A stretch of 64,000 nt of DNA from Photobacterium ganghwense (GTDB lineage: Bacteria; Pseudomonadota; Gammaproteobacteria; Enterobacterales; Vibrionaceae). The DNA is taken from contig NZ_PYMI01000004.1 of the NCBI RefSeq assembly GCF_003025595.1, forward strand, positions 496,001 to 560,000, given 5' to 3'. Both the position numbers and the translations under genes were made by a program. Under the pieces are notes generated by a model. The model saw only the letters and a list, made by a program, of their open reading frames with translations, was not told the origin of the DNA and did not search any database. Shown piece after piece: positions 1 through 8,887 of the stretch (position 1 is its first letter; each line of letters begins with the position of its first letter).

Positions 1-227
1 AGTTGACCATTACTCAGGGGCAAGGAATACGGGCCGCAGAAGCAACGTTCTTGCTGATGAATGAGCAAACCTTAGCAAGTAAGAGTTGTGGATATCTGGA
101 AGCGATTGAACAACCAGCCTCTGGATGCATCATGACAATTTCAGCTGATGACCTGAGTAAAATCCATCTCAGTGCAATACAACTGTTTGACCCACAAGGA
201 AATCTGATCACTACGTCTATTCAGTAG
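1..227 (+). CDS. C-terminal end of an unrecognised protein (partial)
   Basis: An open frame enters from the left edge and stops at a TAG at 225-227, leaving about 74 residues. The first possible start in view is a TTG at position 3 with no visible ribosome site, so the real start probably lies outside the window. The piece is soluble-looking, of mixed polarity, ends in TTSIQ, and shows no motif that I recognise. It runs in the same direction as the small anchored protein at 382. I cannot assign a function. Confidence 0.45.
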   Translation, partial: LTITQGQGIRAAEATFLLMNEQTLASKSCGYLEAIEQPASGCIMTISADDLSKIHLSAIQLFDPQGNLITTSIQ

Positions 228-381
228 TTGATGACGTAAAAAACAGTAAAGCGTTTCATCTTGCGCTAGGAGAGCTTAGGCTCTCTTAGCGCACATTAGC
301 GTAGAAGATTCGTGTGAAAAGGGCCAAGCTAAATAAGCGAAAATAATAAAGTCCAAACAAGATAAACATGACAAGTGACTT

Positions 382-933
382 ATGAAAAAAACCTTTGTAA
401 TCATAGCGATCAGTTTTTCAGTTATTGCAGTCAGCCTGTATTTTACGTTCAGACCCAACGTAATGACACTGACCAACACACTGTTACCAGCACAGATTGA
501 GCTGATCTCGCCGCTGACATCAAGCCCATCAGCGTCAAATTCTTCGGCGTCAAATACGTCAGCGTCGAGCCGTGTCATTGACACCGAACTAAGAAGCTAC
601 CAGATCAATCACCACTACTATGCCTTGAGCCAGCAGCAGGTTAATATGGTCAATCAAGCACTTGAAGCATTTGATCACTTCCTGGCGACCTGTAAAAGTG
701 TGACTCGTCTTCCCTCTGAGCGACACAATCAACTGAGACTGAATATTGAAAATAATGAGCGGATTGTGACCTATCAATTTTCCCTAAGCGATGATCAGCA
801 TCATTGGCTCGAAACCACGAATATGGTCAAAGAGACAGTGATGAGCTCGCCAAGAGCCAGGCATTACCGGTGTCCGGACAATCCGGCCATTTTTCAGATC
901 TTGCACGCACTGCCAGGGGCAAACATTGAGTAA
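382..933 (+). CDS. Small membrane-anchored or exported hypothetical protein
   Basis: 183 residues. Residues about 4-23 form a hydrophobic segment after MKK, so the protein is probably anchored in the inner membrane or exported. A short Ser/Ala/Asn-rich linker follows (about residues 49-63), encoded by three imperfect 15-base repeats at 529-573. The rest is a polar globular-looking domain with a few aromatic residues and two cysteines (in ATCKS and YRCPD) that could form a disulfide in the periplasm. I do not recognise the family. The ATG at 382 has only a weak upstream site. A hairpin at 947-978 separates it from the convergent regulator gene. Confidence 0.55.
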   Translation: MKKTFVIIAISFSVIAVSLYFTFRPNVMTLTNTLLPAQIELISPLTSSPSASNSSASNTSASSRVIDTELRSYQINHHYYALSQQQVNMVNQALEAFDHFLATCKSVTRLPSERHNQLRLNIENNERIVTYQFSLSDDQHHWLETTNMVKETVMSSPRARHYRCPDNPAIFQILHALPGANIE

Positions 934-946
934 TGAGGCCGTTAGC

Positions 947-978
947 ACTGGCACCTGCGGCTTTGCAGTTGTGCCAGT
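947..978. terminator. Hairpin between convergent genes, possible terminator
   Basis: ACTGGCAC (947-954) pairs with GTGCCAGT (971-978), and an inner CTGC/GCAG pair extends the stem. It lies between two converging genes. There is no T run on either side, so it may be a Rho-independent terminator of poor quality or a 3' protective hairpin. Confidence 0.4.
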
Positions 979-987
979 CCAGTGTGA

Positions 988-2400
988 CTAACCCAATTGT
1001 GCTTTTATCAGTTCTGCAAGCCGGACGATCGCCTGCTCATGGGCATCGTTTAGCGGAAATGACGCGTTGAATCGGAAACAATGATTAAACTGCTCGCCAG
1101 TCGCAAACATCCGGCCCGGCGCAATACTGATATTTTCAGACAGTGCAGCCTGGTAAAGTTCTGTCGCATCCATGGATGGTGGCAGTTCTAGCCATAAAAA
1201 GTAACCGCCGTCTGAACGGTGTATTTTCACCGTATCAGGCAAGTGAGCTTTCAGACACACATAGTTTGCTTGCTTGCGCTGGCTGAGAGTACGGCGTAGT
1301 TGGCGTAAGTGACTGCCGTAGTTGCGGGTGGTTAGAAAATGAGCCAGCGCCAGCTGTATTGGCACACTGGTGGCAAGAGTGCTCATCAATTGCAATTTCT
1401 GAATTTTCAGCGCTTGTTTTCCTGCGGCAACCCAGCCGATACGAAACCCTTCCACCAGCGTTTTGGAAAACGAAGAGCAATGCATGAATTGCCCCTGTTC
1501 ATCGAAAGCCTTGGCGGGCAACGGTTTACTGTCACCGATATACAGCTCGCTGTATACATCATCTTCAATCAGATGTACCTGATACTTTTTCAGCAACGCG
1601 GCCAACTGCTGCTTTTTCTCAAGCGACAACGTATAACCCAACGGGTTTTGATGATTGGTCATCAACCAACATGCTTTCGCAGAGTGGGTTTGCAGTGCCC
1701 GCTCCAGGGAGCCCAGATCAATGCCTTCCTGCGGGTGAGTACGCACCGAGATAGCTTTCAGCCCAAGGTTTTCAAGCGCTTGCAGCGCACCGTAAAACGT
1801 GGGTGATTCAACAACCACCCAGTCACCGGGTCTGGTCACTGCACGCAGACTCAGATTCAGTGCCTCTAGCCCTCCAGCGGTAATCACGATTTCATCCGGA
1901 GAGATATTCATTCCCTGCGCGGCATAACGCTGGGCAATCAGCTGTCGCAGTTCCTCGTTGCCAGGTGGCAGGTTGTCGACCACGCTGGTCAGCGGCATGG
2001 AGCGCACCGCTGCCGTCAGTGAGCGATTGGCTTGCTGGCGGGGAGCCAGAGCCGGATCCAGGTAGGCATGACCAAAACTAGCCATGCGCGGATTGCGGAT
2101 AGCCTGCAGCACATCGAAGATAAAATCGTTCACGTCGACCGACTCAGTCGACAGCACGGCAGCAGCTTCCTGTACTTCAGCAACCGGCCTGATTTCAGGC
2201 GCGACCCGGTAGCCCGAGCGAGGATACGAGACGATCCACCCCTGACTTTCCAGTACCTGGTACGCCTGCAGTACGGTCATCAGGCTCATATTGCCATGTT
2301 CCGCCTGTTTACGCAGCGATGGAAGTTTGTCCCCGGCCTGCCAGACACCAGTATGAATCTGCCTTTGGATCTGTTGCACCAGTTGTTCATATTTCGCCAT
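988..2400 (-). CDS. MocR-family regulator (GntR helix-turn-helix fused to an aminotransferase fold)
   Basis: 470 residues, the usual MocR length. Residues about 1-68 are a GntR winged helix (KLPSLRKQAEHGNMS, then a recognition segment ending SGYRV). After a linker, residues about 110-465 are a fold-type I aminotransferase domain. The pyridoxal phosphate lysine is K313 in SSFSKTL, with D280/D281 and the NPLG turn at 252-255 also present. Such proteins bind PLP as a sensor and control nearby genes. It is divergent from the cytochrome bd genes, and an inverted repeat CTATAAC/GTTATAG lies between them, so it may regulate that oxidase or itself; the effector is unknown. It is probably not a free-standing aminotransferase. 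Confidence 0.85.
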   Translation of the reverse strand: MAKYEQLVQQIQRQIHTGVWQAGDKLPSLRKQAEHGNMSLMTVLQAYQVLESQGWIVSYPRSGYRVAPEIRPVAEVQEAAAVLSTESVDVNDFIFDVLQAIRNPRMASFGHAYLDPALAPRQQANRSLTAAVRSMPLTSVVDNLPPGNEELRQLIAQRYAAQGMNISPDEIVITAGGLEALNLSLRAVTRPGDWVVVESPTFYGALQALENLGLKAISVRTHPQEGIDLGSLERALQTHSAKACWLMTNHQNPLGYTLSLEKKQQLAALLKKYQVHLIEDDVYSELYIGDSKPLPAKAFDEQGQFMHCSSFSKTLVEGFRIGWVAAGKQALKIQKLQLMSTLATSVPIQLALAHFLTTRNYGSHLRQLRRTLSQRKQANYVCLKAHLPDTVKIHRSDGGYFLWLELPPSMDATELYQAALSENISIAPGRMFATGEQFNHCFRFNASFPLNDAHEQAIVRLAELIKAQLG

Positions 2401-2545
2401 AACCGCACCTGTTCGTATTTCTTCCTGCTGGGGCTAACTTTTGTGGTTGGGCTAAGTACTCGCCTGCCTGCTTTGCTTTGATCTGCTTTACCTGGCCTTA
2501 CTTGCTTTACTTACCCTGGTTTGAACTCACTCAGCCTGAGAACAA

Positions 2546-2577
2546 CTATAACACTATGATGGAAAAATCTGTTATAG
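2546..2577. promoter_or_regulatory. Inverted repeat in the mocR-cioA divergent promoter
   Basis: CTATAAC (2546-2552) and GTTATAG (2571-2577) are perfect inverted arms 18 bases apart, within the 262-base gap between the MocR gene and the oxidase operon. They are about 90-115 bases before the cioA start. MocR proteins often recognise paired short sites, so this is a candidate operator; parts of it could equally be a -10 element (TATAAC). Confidence 0.45.
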
Positions 2578-2662
2578 ATTAACAATCCTGTTCTGTATCT
2601 ATGCGGGAAATGTGCCACCGCCTACCATGCCACCACCTTCCATTTTTAAGCACAGGTAGTAC

Positions 2663-4063
2663 ATGTTAGGTTTAGATGCTTACATGTTGGCACGAATCCA
2701 GTTTGCCTTTACGGTTTCGTTCCACATTATTTTCCCAGCCATCACCATTGGCCTCGCCAGTTATCTGGCCGTCCTTGAAGGGTTATGGCTGAAAACCCGC
2801 CACCCGGATTACAAAACTCTTTACCATTTTTGGTCCAAAATTTTTGCGGTTAATTTCGGAATGGGTGTTGTGTCCGGGCTGGTCATGGCTTACCAGTTCG
2901 GCACCAACTGGAGTGGATTTTCCGAATTTGCCGGCAGTATCACCGGTCCTCTGCTGACCTATGAGGTACTGACAGCCTTTTTCCTTGAAGCCGGATTTCT
3001 CGGGGTCATGCTGTTTGGCTGGAATCGGGTCGGCGACAAACTCCATTTCTTCGCCACCTGCATGGTGGCGCTGGGCACGCTGATTTCCACATTCTGGATT
3101 CTGGCGTCAAACAGCTGGATGCACACTCCACAGGGCTTTGAGATTCAAAATGGTCAGGTCATTCCGGTCGACTGGCTGGCGGTGATTTTCAACCCATCTT
3201 TCCCATACCGTCTGGCGCACATGGTAATTGCGGCCTTCCTGAGCAGCGCACTGTTTGTCGGTGCGTCTGCCGCCTGGCACTTGCTCAAAGGTAACCGCTC
3301 CTCTGCAATCAAACGGATGTTTTCGATGTCATTGTGGATGCTGTTATTGACGGCGCCTATTCAGGCATTTGTCGGTGATTTGCACGGTCTGAATACCCTG
3401 CAATACCAGCCTGCCAAAATCGCGGCCATTGAAGGGCACTGGGACAACAGTAATGGTGAACCTACCCCACTGATCCTGTTTGGCATGCCGAACATGAAAA
3501 CAGAACAAACCGATTACAAAATCGAGATCCCCTACCTTGCCAGTTTGATCCTGACGCACAGCCTCGAACAGCAGGTTCCGGCACTGAAAGAGTTTGCACC
3601 GGAGGATCGACCGAACTCCCCCATCGTCTTCTGGTCGTTCCGCATCATGGTTGCCCTTGGCCTACTGATGATGCTGCAAGGAGGCATCAGCCTGTGGTTA
3701 CGGAAAAAGGGCACCCTCTACTGCAGTCCCCGCTTCCACCGTTTTGTCCTGATGATGGGACCAGCCGGACTCATTGCGATTCTGGCCGGATGGGTAACCA
3801 CCGAGGTAGGCCGCCAGCCCTGGGTCGTTCATGGCCTGCTCAGAACACAACATGCGGTGTCCGCCCATGGTGATTTGCACATGAGTATCAGCCTGCTCAC
3901 TTTCTTTGTGGTCTATTCCCTAGTGTTCGGGGTCGGGTATTTCTACATGATCAATCAGATCAAACAAGGCCCTGACGATCCTGACACCAGCCTGTCTGAT
4001 ACTGGCACAAACGCAAAACCAAACACGACACATGAACCGCTGTCCCTGTCAGGTCGGCTTTAG
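2663..4063 (+). CDS. cioA: Cytochrome bd-type quinol oxidase subunit I, cyanide-insensitive type
   Basis: Catalytic heme-carrying subunit of a terminal oxidase that takes electrons from quinol to oxygen in the inner membrane. 466 residues, shorter than the enterobacterial CydA of about 520, which fits the short Q-loop CioA group. Heme ligands appear as H21 near the N-terminus (SFHIIFPA) and H186 (RLAHM). The family motif GRQPW is at about 383-387. Several membrane helices run the full length, and the C-terminal tail is polar. The start ATG at 2663 follows CAGGTAGTAC. cioB begins 29 bases later and a DUF2474 gene follows, the usual order for this oxidase type. Lower oxygen affinity and cyanide resistance are known for the family, not shown here. 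Confidence 0.93.
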   Translation: MLGLDAYMLARIQFAFTVSFHIIFPAITIGLASYLAVLEGLWLKTRHPDYKTLYHFWSKIFAVNFGMGVVSGLVMAYQFGTNWSGFSEFAGSITGPLLTYEVLTAFFLEAGFLGVMLFGWNRVGDKLHFFATCMVALGTLISTFWILASNSWMHTPQGFEIQNGQVIPVDWLAVIFNPSFPYRLAHMVIAAFLSSALFVGASAAWHLLKGNRSSAIKRMFSMSLWMLLLTAPIQAFVGDLHGLNTLQYQPAKIAAIEGHWDNSNGEPTPLILFGMPNMKTEQTDYKIEIPYLASLILTHSLEQQVPALKEFAPEDRPNSPIVFWSFRIMVALGLLMMLQGGISLWLRKKGTLYCSPRFHRFVLMMGPAGLIAILAGWVTTEVGRQPWVVHGLLRTQHAVSAHGDLHMSISLLTFFVVYSLVFGVGYFYMINQIKQGPDDPDTSLSDTGTNAKPNTTHEPLSLSGRL

Positions 4064-4092
4064 CCGCTCGGGATCACTAAAGGAGCACAACG

Positions 4093-5100
4093 ATGGGAAT
4101 TGAACTTGCCGTGATTTGGTTCGGCATCATCATTTTCGCCACCCTGATGTATATCACAATGGATGGCTTTGACTTAGGTATCGGGATACTGATGCCATTA
4201 GTAAAAAACCGTGACGAACGCGATCTGATGGTCAACACCGTCGCCCCGGTTTGGGACGGTAACGAAACCTGGCTGGTGTTGGGTGGCGCGGCGCTGTTTG
4301 GCGCTTTCCCACTGGCTTATGCCGTCATCATTGATGCGCTGACCATTCCACTGACCATCATGCTGATTGCCCTGATTTTTCGTGGTGTTGCGTTCGAGTT
4401 TCGCTTTAAGGCGTTACCGGAACATCAGGCTTTCTGGGATAAAGCCTTTATTATCGGTTCCATTGTCGCCACTTTCTGTCAGGGCATCGCGGTCGGTGCG
4501 GTCATTGAAGGCTTCCCTGTTGCAGGCAGAACCTTTGCTGGTGGTGGTTTCGACTGGCTGGCTCCCTTCCCGTTATTCTGCGGGCTGGGCCTGGTGGTGA
4601 CCTACGCGCTATTGGGCTCGACGTGGCTGATCATGAAAACCGAGTCAGCACTTCAACAGCAGATGTATCAGGCAACACGATATTTACTGATCGCATTTCT
4701 TATTGCCATGATCGTTGTGAGCTTGTGGACACCGTTGGCCTATCCATCGATTGCCGAGCGTTGGTTCAGTATGCCAAACCTGTTTTTCCTCGCACCCGTA
4801 CCGTTGCTGACCGGTTATTGCCTGTGGCGGATTCATACCGCCATACAACAACAAGGGCAAACCAGCCCATTTGTTATGGCACTGCTACTCACCTTTCTGG
4901 GCTTTAGCGGGCTTGGCATCAGCTTATGGCCAAACATCATTCCACCGGAAATCAGTATCTGGGAAGCGGCGGCACCTCCGGAAAGTCTGGGCTTTATGCT
5001 GGTTGGGGCGCTGTTCATTATTCCATTTATCCTGGGATATACCTTCTGGACCTATCACGTGTTCAGCGGCAAAGTAAAAGCCGGCGAAGCCTATCACTGA
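4093..5100 (+). CDS. cioB: Cytochrome bd-type quinol oxidase subunit II
   Basis: 335 residues of almost continuous membrane helices, the usual length for CydB/CioB. The N-terminal stretch GFDLGIG followed by MVNTVAPVWDGNETW is characteristic of the family. It forms the heterodimer with subunit I and stabilises the heme site but binds no heme itself. A good ribosome site (AAAGGAGCACAACG) precedes the ATG at 4093. The stop at 5100 is followed by a 181-base gap before the DUF2474 gene, without an evident terminator, so the three genes are probably one transcript ending at 5597. Confidence 0.93.
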   Translation: MGIELAVIWFGIIIFATLMYITMDGFDLGIGILMPLVKNRDERDLMVNTVAPVWDGNETWLVLGGAALFGAFPLAYAVIIDALTIPLTIMLIALIFRGVAFEFRFKALPEHQAFWDKAFIIGSIVATFCQGIAVGAVIEGFPVAGRTFAGGGFDWLAPFPLFCGLGLVVTYALLGSTWLIMKTESALQQQMYQATRYLLIAFLIAMIVVSLWTPLAYPSIAERWFSMPNLFFLAPVPLLTGYCLWRIHTAIQQQGQTSPFVMALLLTFLGFSGLGISLWPNIIPPEISIWEAAAPPESLGFMLVGALFIIPFILGYTFWTYHVFSGKVKAGEAYH

Positions 5101-5281
5101 TGCCGAGAGAGACTTTTGAACTCGCATTCAGGATTCGGGAAATTGACGAGTTTGAACGTTAAGATCATCTTCAACCGAAGAATATGAACAGATAAGGATT
5201 GAGGGCCGTTCGCTTCCGCTTGCTGAAAGGCAACGACAGAACGGCACTCAACAAGGTTCTCTTTCATAACGGAGAGATAAT

Positions 5282-5533
5282 ATGAGCAAAATCGATGCCC
5301 GCATGCACCAAGAATTGCCAGACATAACCGGGACAGGCCAACCCACTGCCGCTGCCACTTTCGAGACCAAGGCCCTAAGAACGGCCAATGCCAGTCGCCT
5401 CCAAAAGGTCAGGCATCCGGTAATCCGGCAAACAGCGTGGCTGGTATTGATTTGGGTATGTAGTGTCACTGCACTGGGCATGGTGTCAATGGGGTTTCGT
5501 TACCTGATGAACGCCGCAGGTTTTCAGTCGTAA
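5282..5533 (+). CDS. Small single-span membrane protein of the DUF2474 type
   Basis: 83 residues with one transmembrane helix near the C-terminus (about 54-75, TAWLVLIWVCSVTALGMVSM). Small proteins of this type (DUF2474) are commonly encoded next to cyanide-insensitive bd oxidases, much as CydX accompanies CydAB; they are thought to be accessory subunits. The polar N-terminal 45 residues are longer than I would expect for the family core, so an internal start is possible, but the ATG at 5282 has a good site (GGAGAGATAAT). A strong terminator follows. Confidence 0.75.
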   Translation: MSKIDARMHQELPDITGTGQPTAAATFETKALRTANASRLQKVRHPVIRQTAWLVLIWVCSVTALGMVSMGFRYLMNAAGFQS

Positions 5534-5554
5534 TACGCTCACCCTATATCAGTC

Positions 5555-5597
5555 ACGACTCAGGCTTTGAGTCTCCTCAAAGCCTGAGTCGTTTTTT
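5555..5597 (+). terminator. Strong Rho-independent terminator after the oxidase operon
   Basis: A perfect 17-base stem (left arm 5555-5571, right arm 5576-5592) with the loop TCTC, ending in a T-rich run to 5597. It closes the cioAB-DUF2474 operon and separates it from the convergent flavin oxidoreductase gene. Confidence 0.88.
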
Positions 5598-5657
5598 CGG
5601 CGTAAGTGTAGCGCTGCGCTGATGCTCGCAAAAGCCGTGAACTATCAATGTTGATCG

Positions 5658-6758
5658 TCAGTCCTGATAAACCGGATAATCGGTGTAACCTTGTTCATTG
5701 CCACCAAACAAGGTACCGGCGTCACTGATCTCACTCAGTGTCAGATTATGCTCAAGGCGGTAAGGCAAATCCGGGTTGGCGATGAACTTGCGGCCAAACG
5801 CCACAAAGTCTATCAGCCCCTTTTCAAGCAACGCTTCCCCTGCGGCTTTGCTGTAGTTGCCAGCCACCACAATTGCACCCTCAAACAGTTCTCGCAGTGC
5901 ATACCGAAACGTTTCAGGCACTACCGGTGCATCTTCCCAGTCGGCTTCTGCCAGATGAATATACGCCAGCCCTAACTGATTAAATGACTCCGCAGCCAGT
6001 AAAATGGTATCTGTGGCTTCACTGTCGTTCATCCCACGCTGCGTGATATAAGGCGCCAGGCGAATACCAACCCTATCAGCTCCGATAGCCTCACTGATAG
6101 CTTGAGCGACCTCAACCGCAAAGCGAATCCTGTTTTCCATCGAACCTCCGTATTCATCAGTACGATGATTCGAGGTGCGACGCAGAAACTGATCGATCAA
6201 ATAGCCATTGGCACCATGAATCTCCACCCCGTCAAATCCCGCCTCCATGGCGTTAATTGCCGCCTGACGATAGTCTTCGATAATGTCTTCAATCTCTTCT
6301 TTTTCCAACGCCCGGGGAACCGGACAGTCCAGCATCCGACCCACACCATCATCACCGACAACCCAGACCTGCGCATCAGGCGCAATCGCCGAGGGTGCCA
6401 CTGGCTTACCATCCGGATGAAACGACGGATGCGACATTCTGCCCACATGCCAGAGCTGAAGGAAAATCTTACCACCTGCCTGATGCACCGCGTCAGTAAC
6501 CAGACGCCAGCCGACGATCTGCGCTTGCGAATAAATTCCCGGCGTGAATGAGTACCCTTTCCCCTGCGGTGTAATTTGCGTGGCTTCCGTCACAATGAAT
6601 CCGGCACTGGCACGCTGCGCGTAATACTGCGCCATCATCGGCGTCGGAATATCGCCCGGTTGCGCAGTGCGAGACCGAGTCATCGGAGCCATTACAATAC
6701 GATTTGCCGTGGTTGTGGAGCCAAGAGCCTGTTGAGTAAATAACGTGTTGTAGGTCAT
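5658..6758 (-). CDS. nemA: Old yellow enzyme family alkene reductase, NemA-like
   Basis: 366 residues, the full length of the NemA/OYE group. This FMN enzyme uses NAD(P)H to reduce activated alkenes such as N-ethylmaleimide, and also nitro compounds or nitrate esters. Visible motifs are the N-terminal MAPMTRSR (FMN site), the substrate-binding H181 and N184 with proton donor Y186 in HGANGYL, and the NHRTDEYGGS loop that follows. The C-terminal GNYSKAAGE and FGRKFIANPDLP segments close the flavin phosphate site. A LysR gene is divergent, with an inverted repeat between them. It probably serves in electrophile detoxification. The exact substrate cannot be read from the sequence. Confidence 0.88.
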   Translation of the reverse strand: MTYNTLFTQQALGSTTTANRIVMAPMTRSRTAQPGDIPTPMMAQYYAQRASAGFIVTEATQITPQGKGYSFTPGIYSQAQIVGWRLVTDAVHQAGGKIFLQLWHVGRMSHPSFHPDGKPVAPSAIAPDAQVWVVGDDGVGRMLDCPVPRALEKEEIEDIIEDYRQAAINAMEAGFDGVEIHGANGYLIDQFLRRTSNHRTDEYGGSMENRIRFAVEVAQAISEAIGADRVGIRLAPYITQRGMNDSEATDTILLAAESFNQLGLAYIHLAEADWEDAPVVPETFRYALRELFEGAIVVAGNYSKAAGEALLEKGLIDFVAFGRKFIANPDLPYRLEHNLTLSEISDAGTLFGGNEQGYTDYPVYQD

Positions 6759-6839
6759 AACCTTTCCTGAATAACTGATGGGTCTTTGATTCAGTCTATC
6801 TATTCAGTTAAATTTGATAATACCCTAAGATATGAAAAC

Positions 6840-6862
6840 ACTATTCACAAAATCTAAATAGT
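6840..6862. promoter_or_regulatory. Candidate LysR operator between nemA and its LysR gene
   Basis: ACTATT (6840-6845) and AATAGT (6857-6862) are perfect inverted arms with 11 bases between, the T-N11-A geometry of LysR-type sites. It sits in the A+T-rich divergent promoter region (6759-6988). Confidence 0.5.
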
Positions 6863-6988
6863 ATTCGTTAAAGCTGAACACGCTTTGTTTAAATTGAATG
6901 CCCTTCGTTGAAAATGACCAGCAAGAGCCATTCTCAGAAAATCACTGAAAAAACAGTCAGATGATAACGATCTTATGAGAAAAACCCC

Positions 6989-7951
6989 ATGAGCAAAGTC
7001 GACGACATGACCCTGTTTGTACAGGTGGTTAAAGCGAACGGATTAGCCGCCGCCGGACGGCAACTCGGCTTGTCCCCGGCCAGTATGACCGCCCGAATAA
7101 ACCGGCTTGAACAGCGCTATCAGACGCGCTTGCTCAATCGCAATACACGCAGTATCACCCTCACCCATGCCGGAGAACGTTTTTATCAGGGCTGCCTGCG
7201 CGTCTTGGATGAAGTGGCCGCGACAGAAGCCAGCCTGTCAGAAACAGAGGCGGTATTATCCGGCACACTGCGGATCTCTGCCCCTTCAGATTTCGGACTG
7301 CAATATGTGGCACCGGCACTGGCCGCGTTTGTTGCTCAACACCCGCAGGTGATTCCCCATCTCTATCTCACTGACGGGGTGGTAAAGCTGGTGGAAGATG
7401 GGTTAGATATGGCAATCCGCTACGGCAACCTGCCTGACAGTAACCTGATTGCTAAACCACTGGCAGACAACCGACGGGTACTGTGTGCGTCACCAGCCTA
7501 TTTGCGTGCCTATGGTATGCCCATCCATCCTAACGATCTCCTTGAACACCGCTGTCTGGTGATGGAGCGCCACGGCGAGCTACTTAACGAATGGTATTTC
7601 CGTCATAATAACCAATTGTTGTCACTCAAAGTGACACCGGCAATGGTTTCCGGTGATGGCGGATTGATCCGGGCTTGGGCGCTGGCAGGATGTGGCATTG
7701 CACTGAAATCACTCGTGGATGTTCAGGCTGATATCAATGTCGGTAATCTGCAATTGCTGTTCGAAGGCCAGGTGAAAGGGTTTAGCTACATTGATTCAGA
7801 AAAAATAGATTTAGAAAAAACAGATTCAGACAGCATAGGCTTGCAGGCAATTTTTCCAAGCCGAAAATTTCAGCCCCGACAAGTACGCGCATTCACTGAG
7901 TTTTTTGAGTCATGGCTGCAGTCATATTCTCCGGCAGAGCGCTCTCAATAA
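6989..7951 (+). CDS. LysR-family regulator, probably of the adjacent nemA
   Basis: 320 residues. Residues about 1-60 are the winged helix (MTLFVQVVKANGLAAAGR, then QTRLLNRNTRSITLTHAG); residues about 90-305 are the effector domain. It belongs to the CrgA/AaeR-like branch that often pairs with redox enzymes. An uncommon acidic stretch (about 271-288, IDSEKIDLEKTDSDS) interrupts the C-terminal part, so the protein is slightly longer than usual. It is divergent from nemA, which it probably activates in response to an electrophile; the ligand is not known. Confidence 0.85.
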   Translation: MSKVDDMTLFVQVVKANGLAAAGRQLGLSPASMTARINRLEQRYQTRLLNRNTRSITLTHAGERFYQGCLRVLDEVAATEASLSETEAVLSGTLRISAPSDFGLQYVAPALAAFVAQHPQVIPHLYLTDGVVKLVEDGLDMAIRYGNLPDSNLIAKPLADNRRVLCASPAYLRAYGMPIHPNDLLEHRCLVMERHGELLNEWYFRHNNQLLSLKVTPAMVSGDGGLIRAWALAGCGIALKSLVDVQADINVGNLQLLFEGQVKGFSYIDSEKIDLEKTDSDSIGLQAIFPSRKFQPRQVRAFTEFFESWLQSYSPAERSQ

Positions 7952-8032
7952 GGCTCACTCCTTTGCTGGGAATAATGTCGTCGGGCTTACCGTTAAGCGA
8001 GTCGAAAAACGCGTTGAAGGCATTGCGCACAT

Positions 8033-8062
8033 AAAAAAACGGAAGCCTTGGCTTCCGTTTTT
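8033..8062. terminator. Bidirectional terminator
   Basis: GGAAGC (8041-8046) pairs with GCTTCC (8051-8056); an A run precedes and a T run follows, so it can act on both strands. It lies between the converging LysR and peroxiredoxin genes. Confidence 0.8.
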
Positions 8063-8091
8063 CGTAATGGTGCTTAAAAGCAAATACTGAA

Positions 8092-8565
8092 TTACAGGCT
8101 CGCCAGAATAGTTTCTGCTTTGCTCGCTTCAAATTCTTTTGGCGCTTCAACGTTCAGCAGCGTCACCACACCGTCTTCAATCACCATCGCATAGCGCTGC
8201 GAACGGACACCACCAAATGACTCAGTATCCATCTCCAGGCCCAGAGCTTTGGTGAAGCTGGCATCGCCGTCAGCCAGCATCATGATTTCAGAGGCATTTT
8301 GTGCTTCGCCCCATGCTTTCATCACAAATGCATCGTTGACAGAAACACAGGCAATCAGATCCACGCCTTTATCCTTAAGCTGGTCAGCCAGTACGACATA
8401 ACCCGGCAGATGCGCTTCTGAACACGTTGGTGTGAATGCACCTGGTACAGCAAACAGTACCACTTTCTTACCGGCAAACAGCTCGGTAACTTCGTGGTTG
8501 ACCATACCGTCTTTGGTCAGTTGGCTCAGGGTCGCTGCCGGTAGTTTTTGGCCTTGCTCGATCAT
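8092..8565 (-). CDS. Type 5 peroxiredoxin (thiol peroxidase)
   Basis: 157 residues from the ATG at 8565, preferred over an ATG 15 bases upstream because AAGGAAATAAC sits right before it. The protein reduces hydrogen peroxide and organic peroxides with thiols, usually glutathione or glutaredoxin for this group. The catalytic motif P41-x3-T45-x2-C48 (PGAFTPTC) is intact, and a conserved Arg occurs in GVRSQRYAMV. No glutaredoxin domain is fused, unlike the PGdx form. It is monocistronic with a terminator behind it. OxyR control is plausible but I see no clear site. Confidence 0.88.
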   Translation of the reverse strand: MIEQGQKLPAATLSQLTKDGMVNHEVTELFAGKKVVLFAVPGAFTPTCSEAHLPGYVVLADQLKDKGVDLIACVSVNDAFVMKAWGEAQNASEIMMLADGDASFTKALGLEMDTESFGGVRSQRYAMVIEDGVVTLLNVEAPKEFEASKAETILASL

Positions 8566-8887
8566 TGTTATTTCCTTCATTGGATAAGCATTTCTACAGT
8601 CTAGTCTTTAATTAACACGATAAACACTGAGAGACATTACGGTTTTTATTCGAACCCGACACCATGTGTAAGCTTTCTGCACATCTTCTCAGATAACCGA
8701 ATCAGTGAAGATAGAGAAAAATCGCCCCGTGATGGCGAAATTACCCCGTTATCAGGCTCTTTTTCACCCTCATTGATATCTCTCAATAAGTTTTTCAAAG
8801 GCAAGTTGTCACAGCATTTCTGATGCAGTTTTCAGTCATTCTTTTACCTGATCTTAAATTCCGCTCTTCATATCTTGTTGATGACGC
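8566..8887. other. Intergenic region without a recognised gene
   Basis: 322 bases between the start of the peroxiredoxin gene and the end of the DeoR gene, both on the minus strand. It must hold the peroxiredoxin promoter. I see no RNA gene, no clear terminator for deoR and no strong repeat. Confidence 0.5.

Noticed and set aside
1339..1806. Long plus-strand frame inside the MocR gene
   Set aside because: It is the antisense shadow of a well-supported coding region and has no family features; other overlapping frames across the window were dismissed likewise.
5101..5162. Short frame after cioB
   Set aside because: No ribosome site or conserved feature; it is the tail of a shadow frame.
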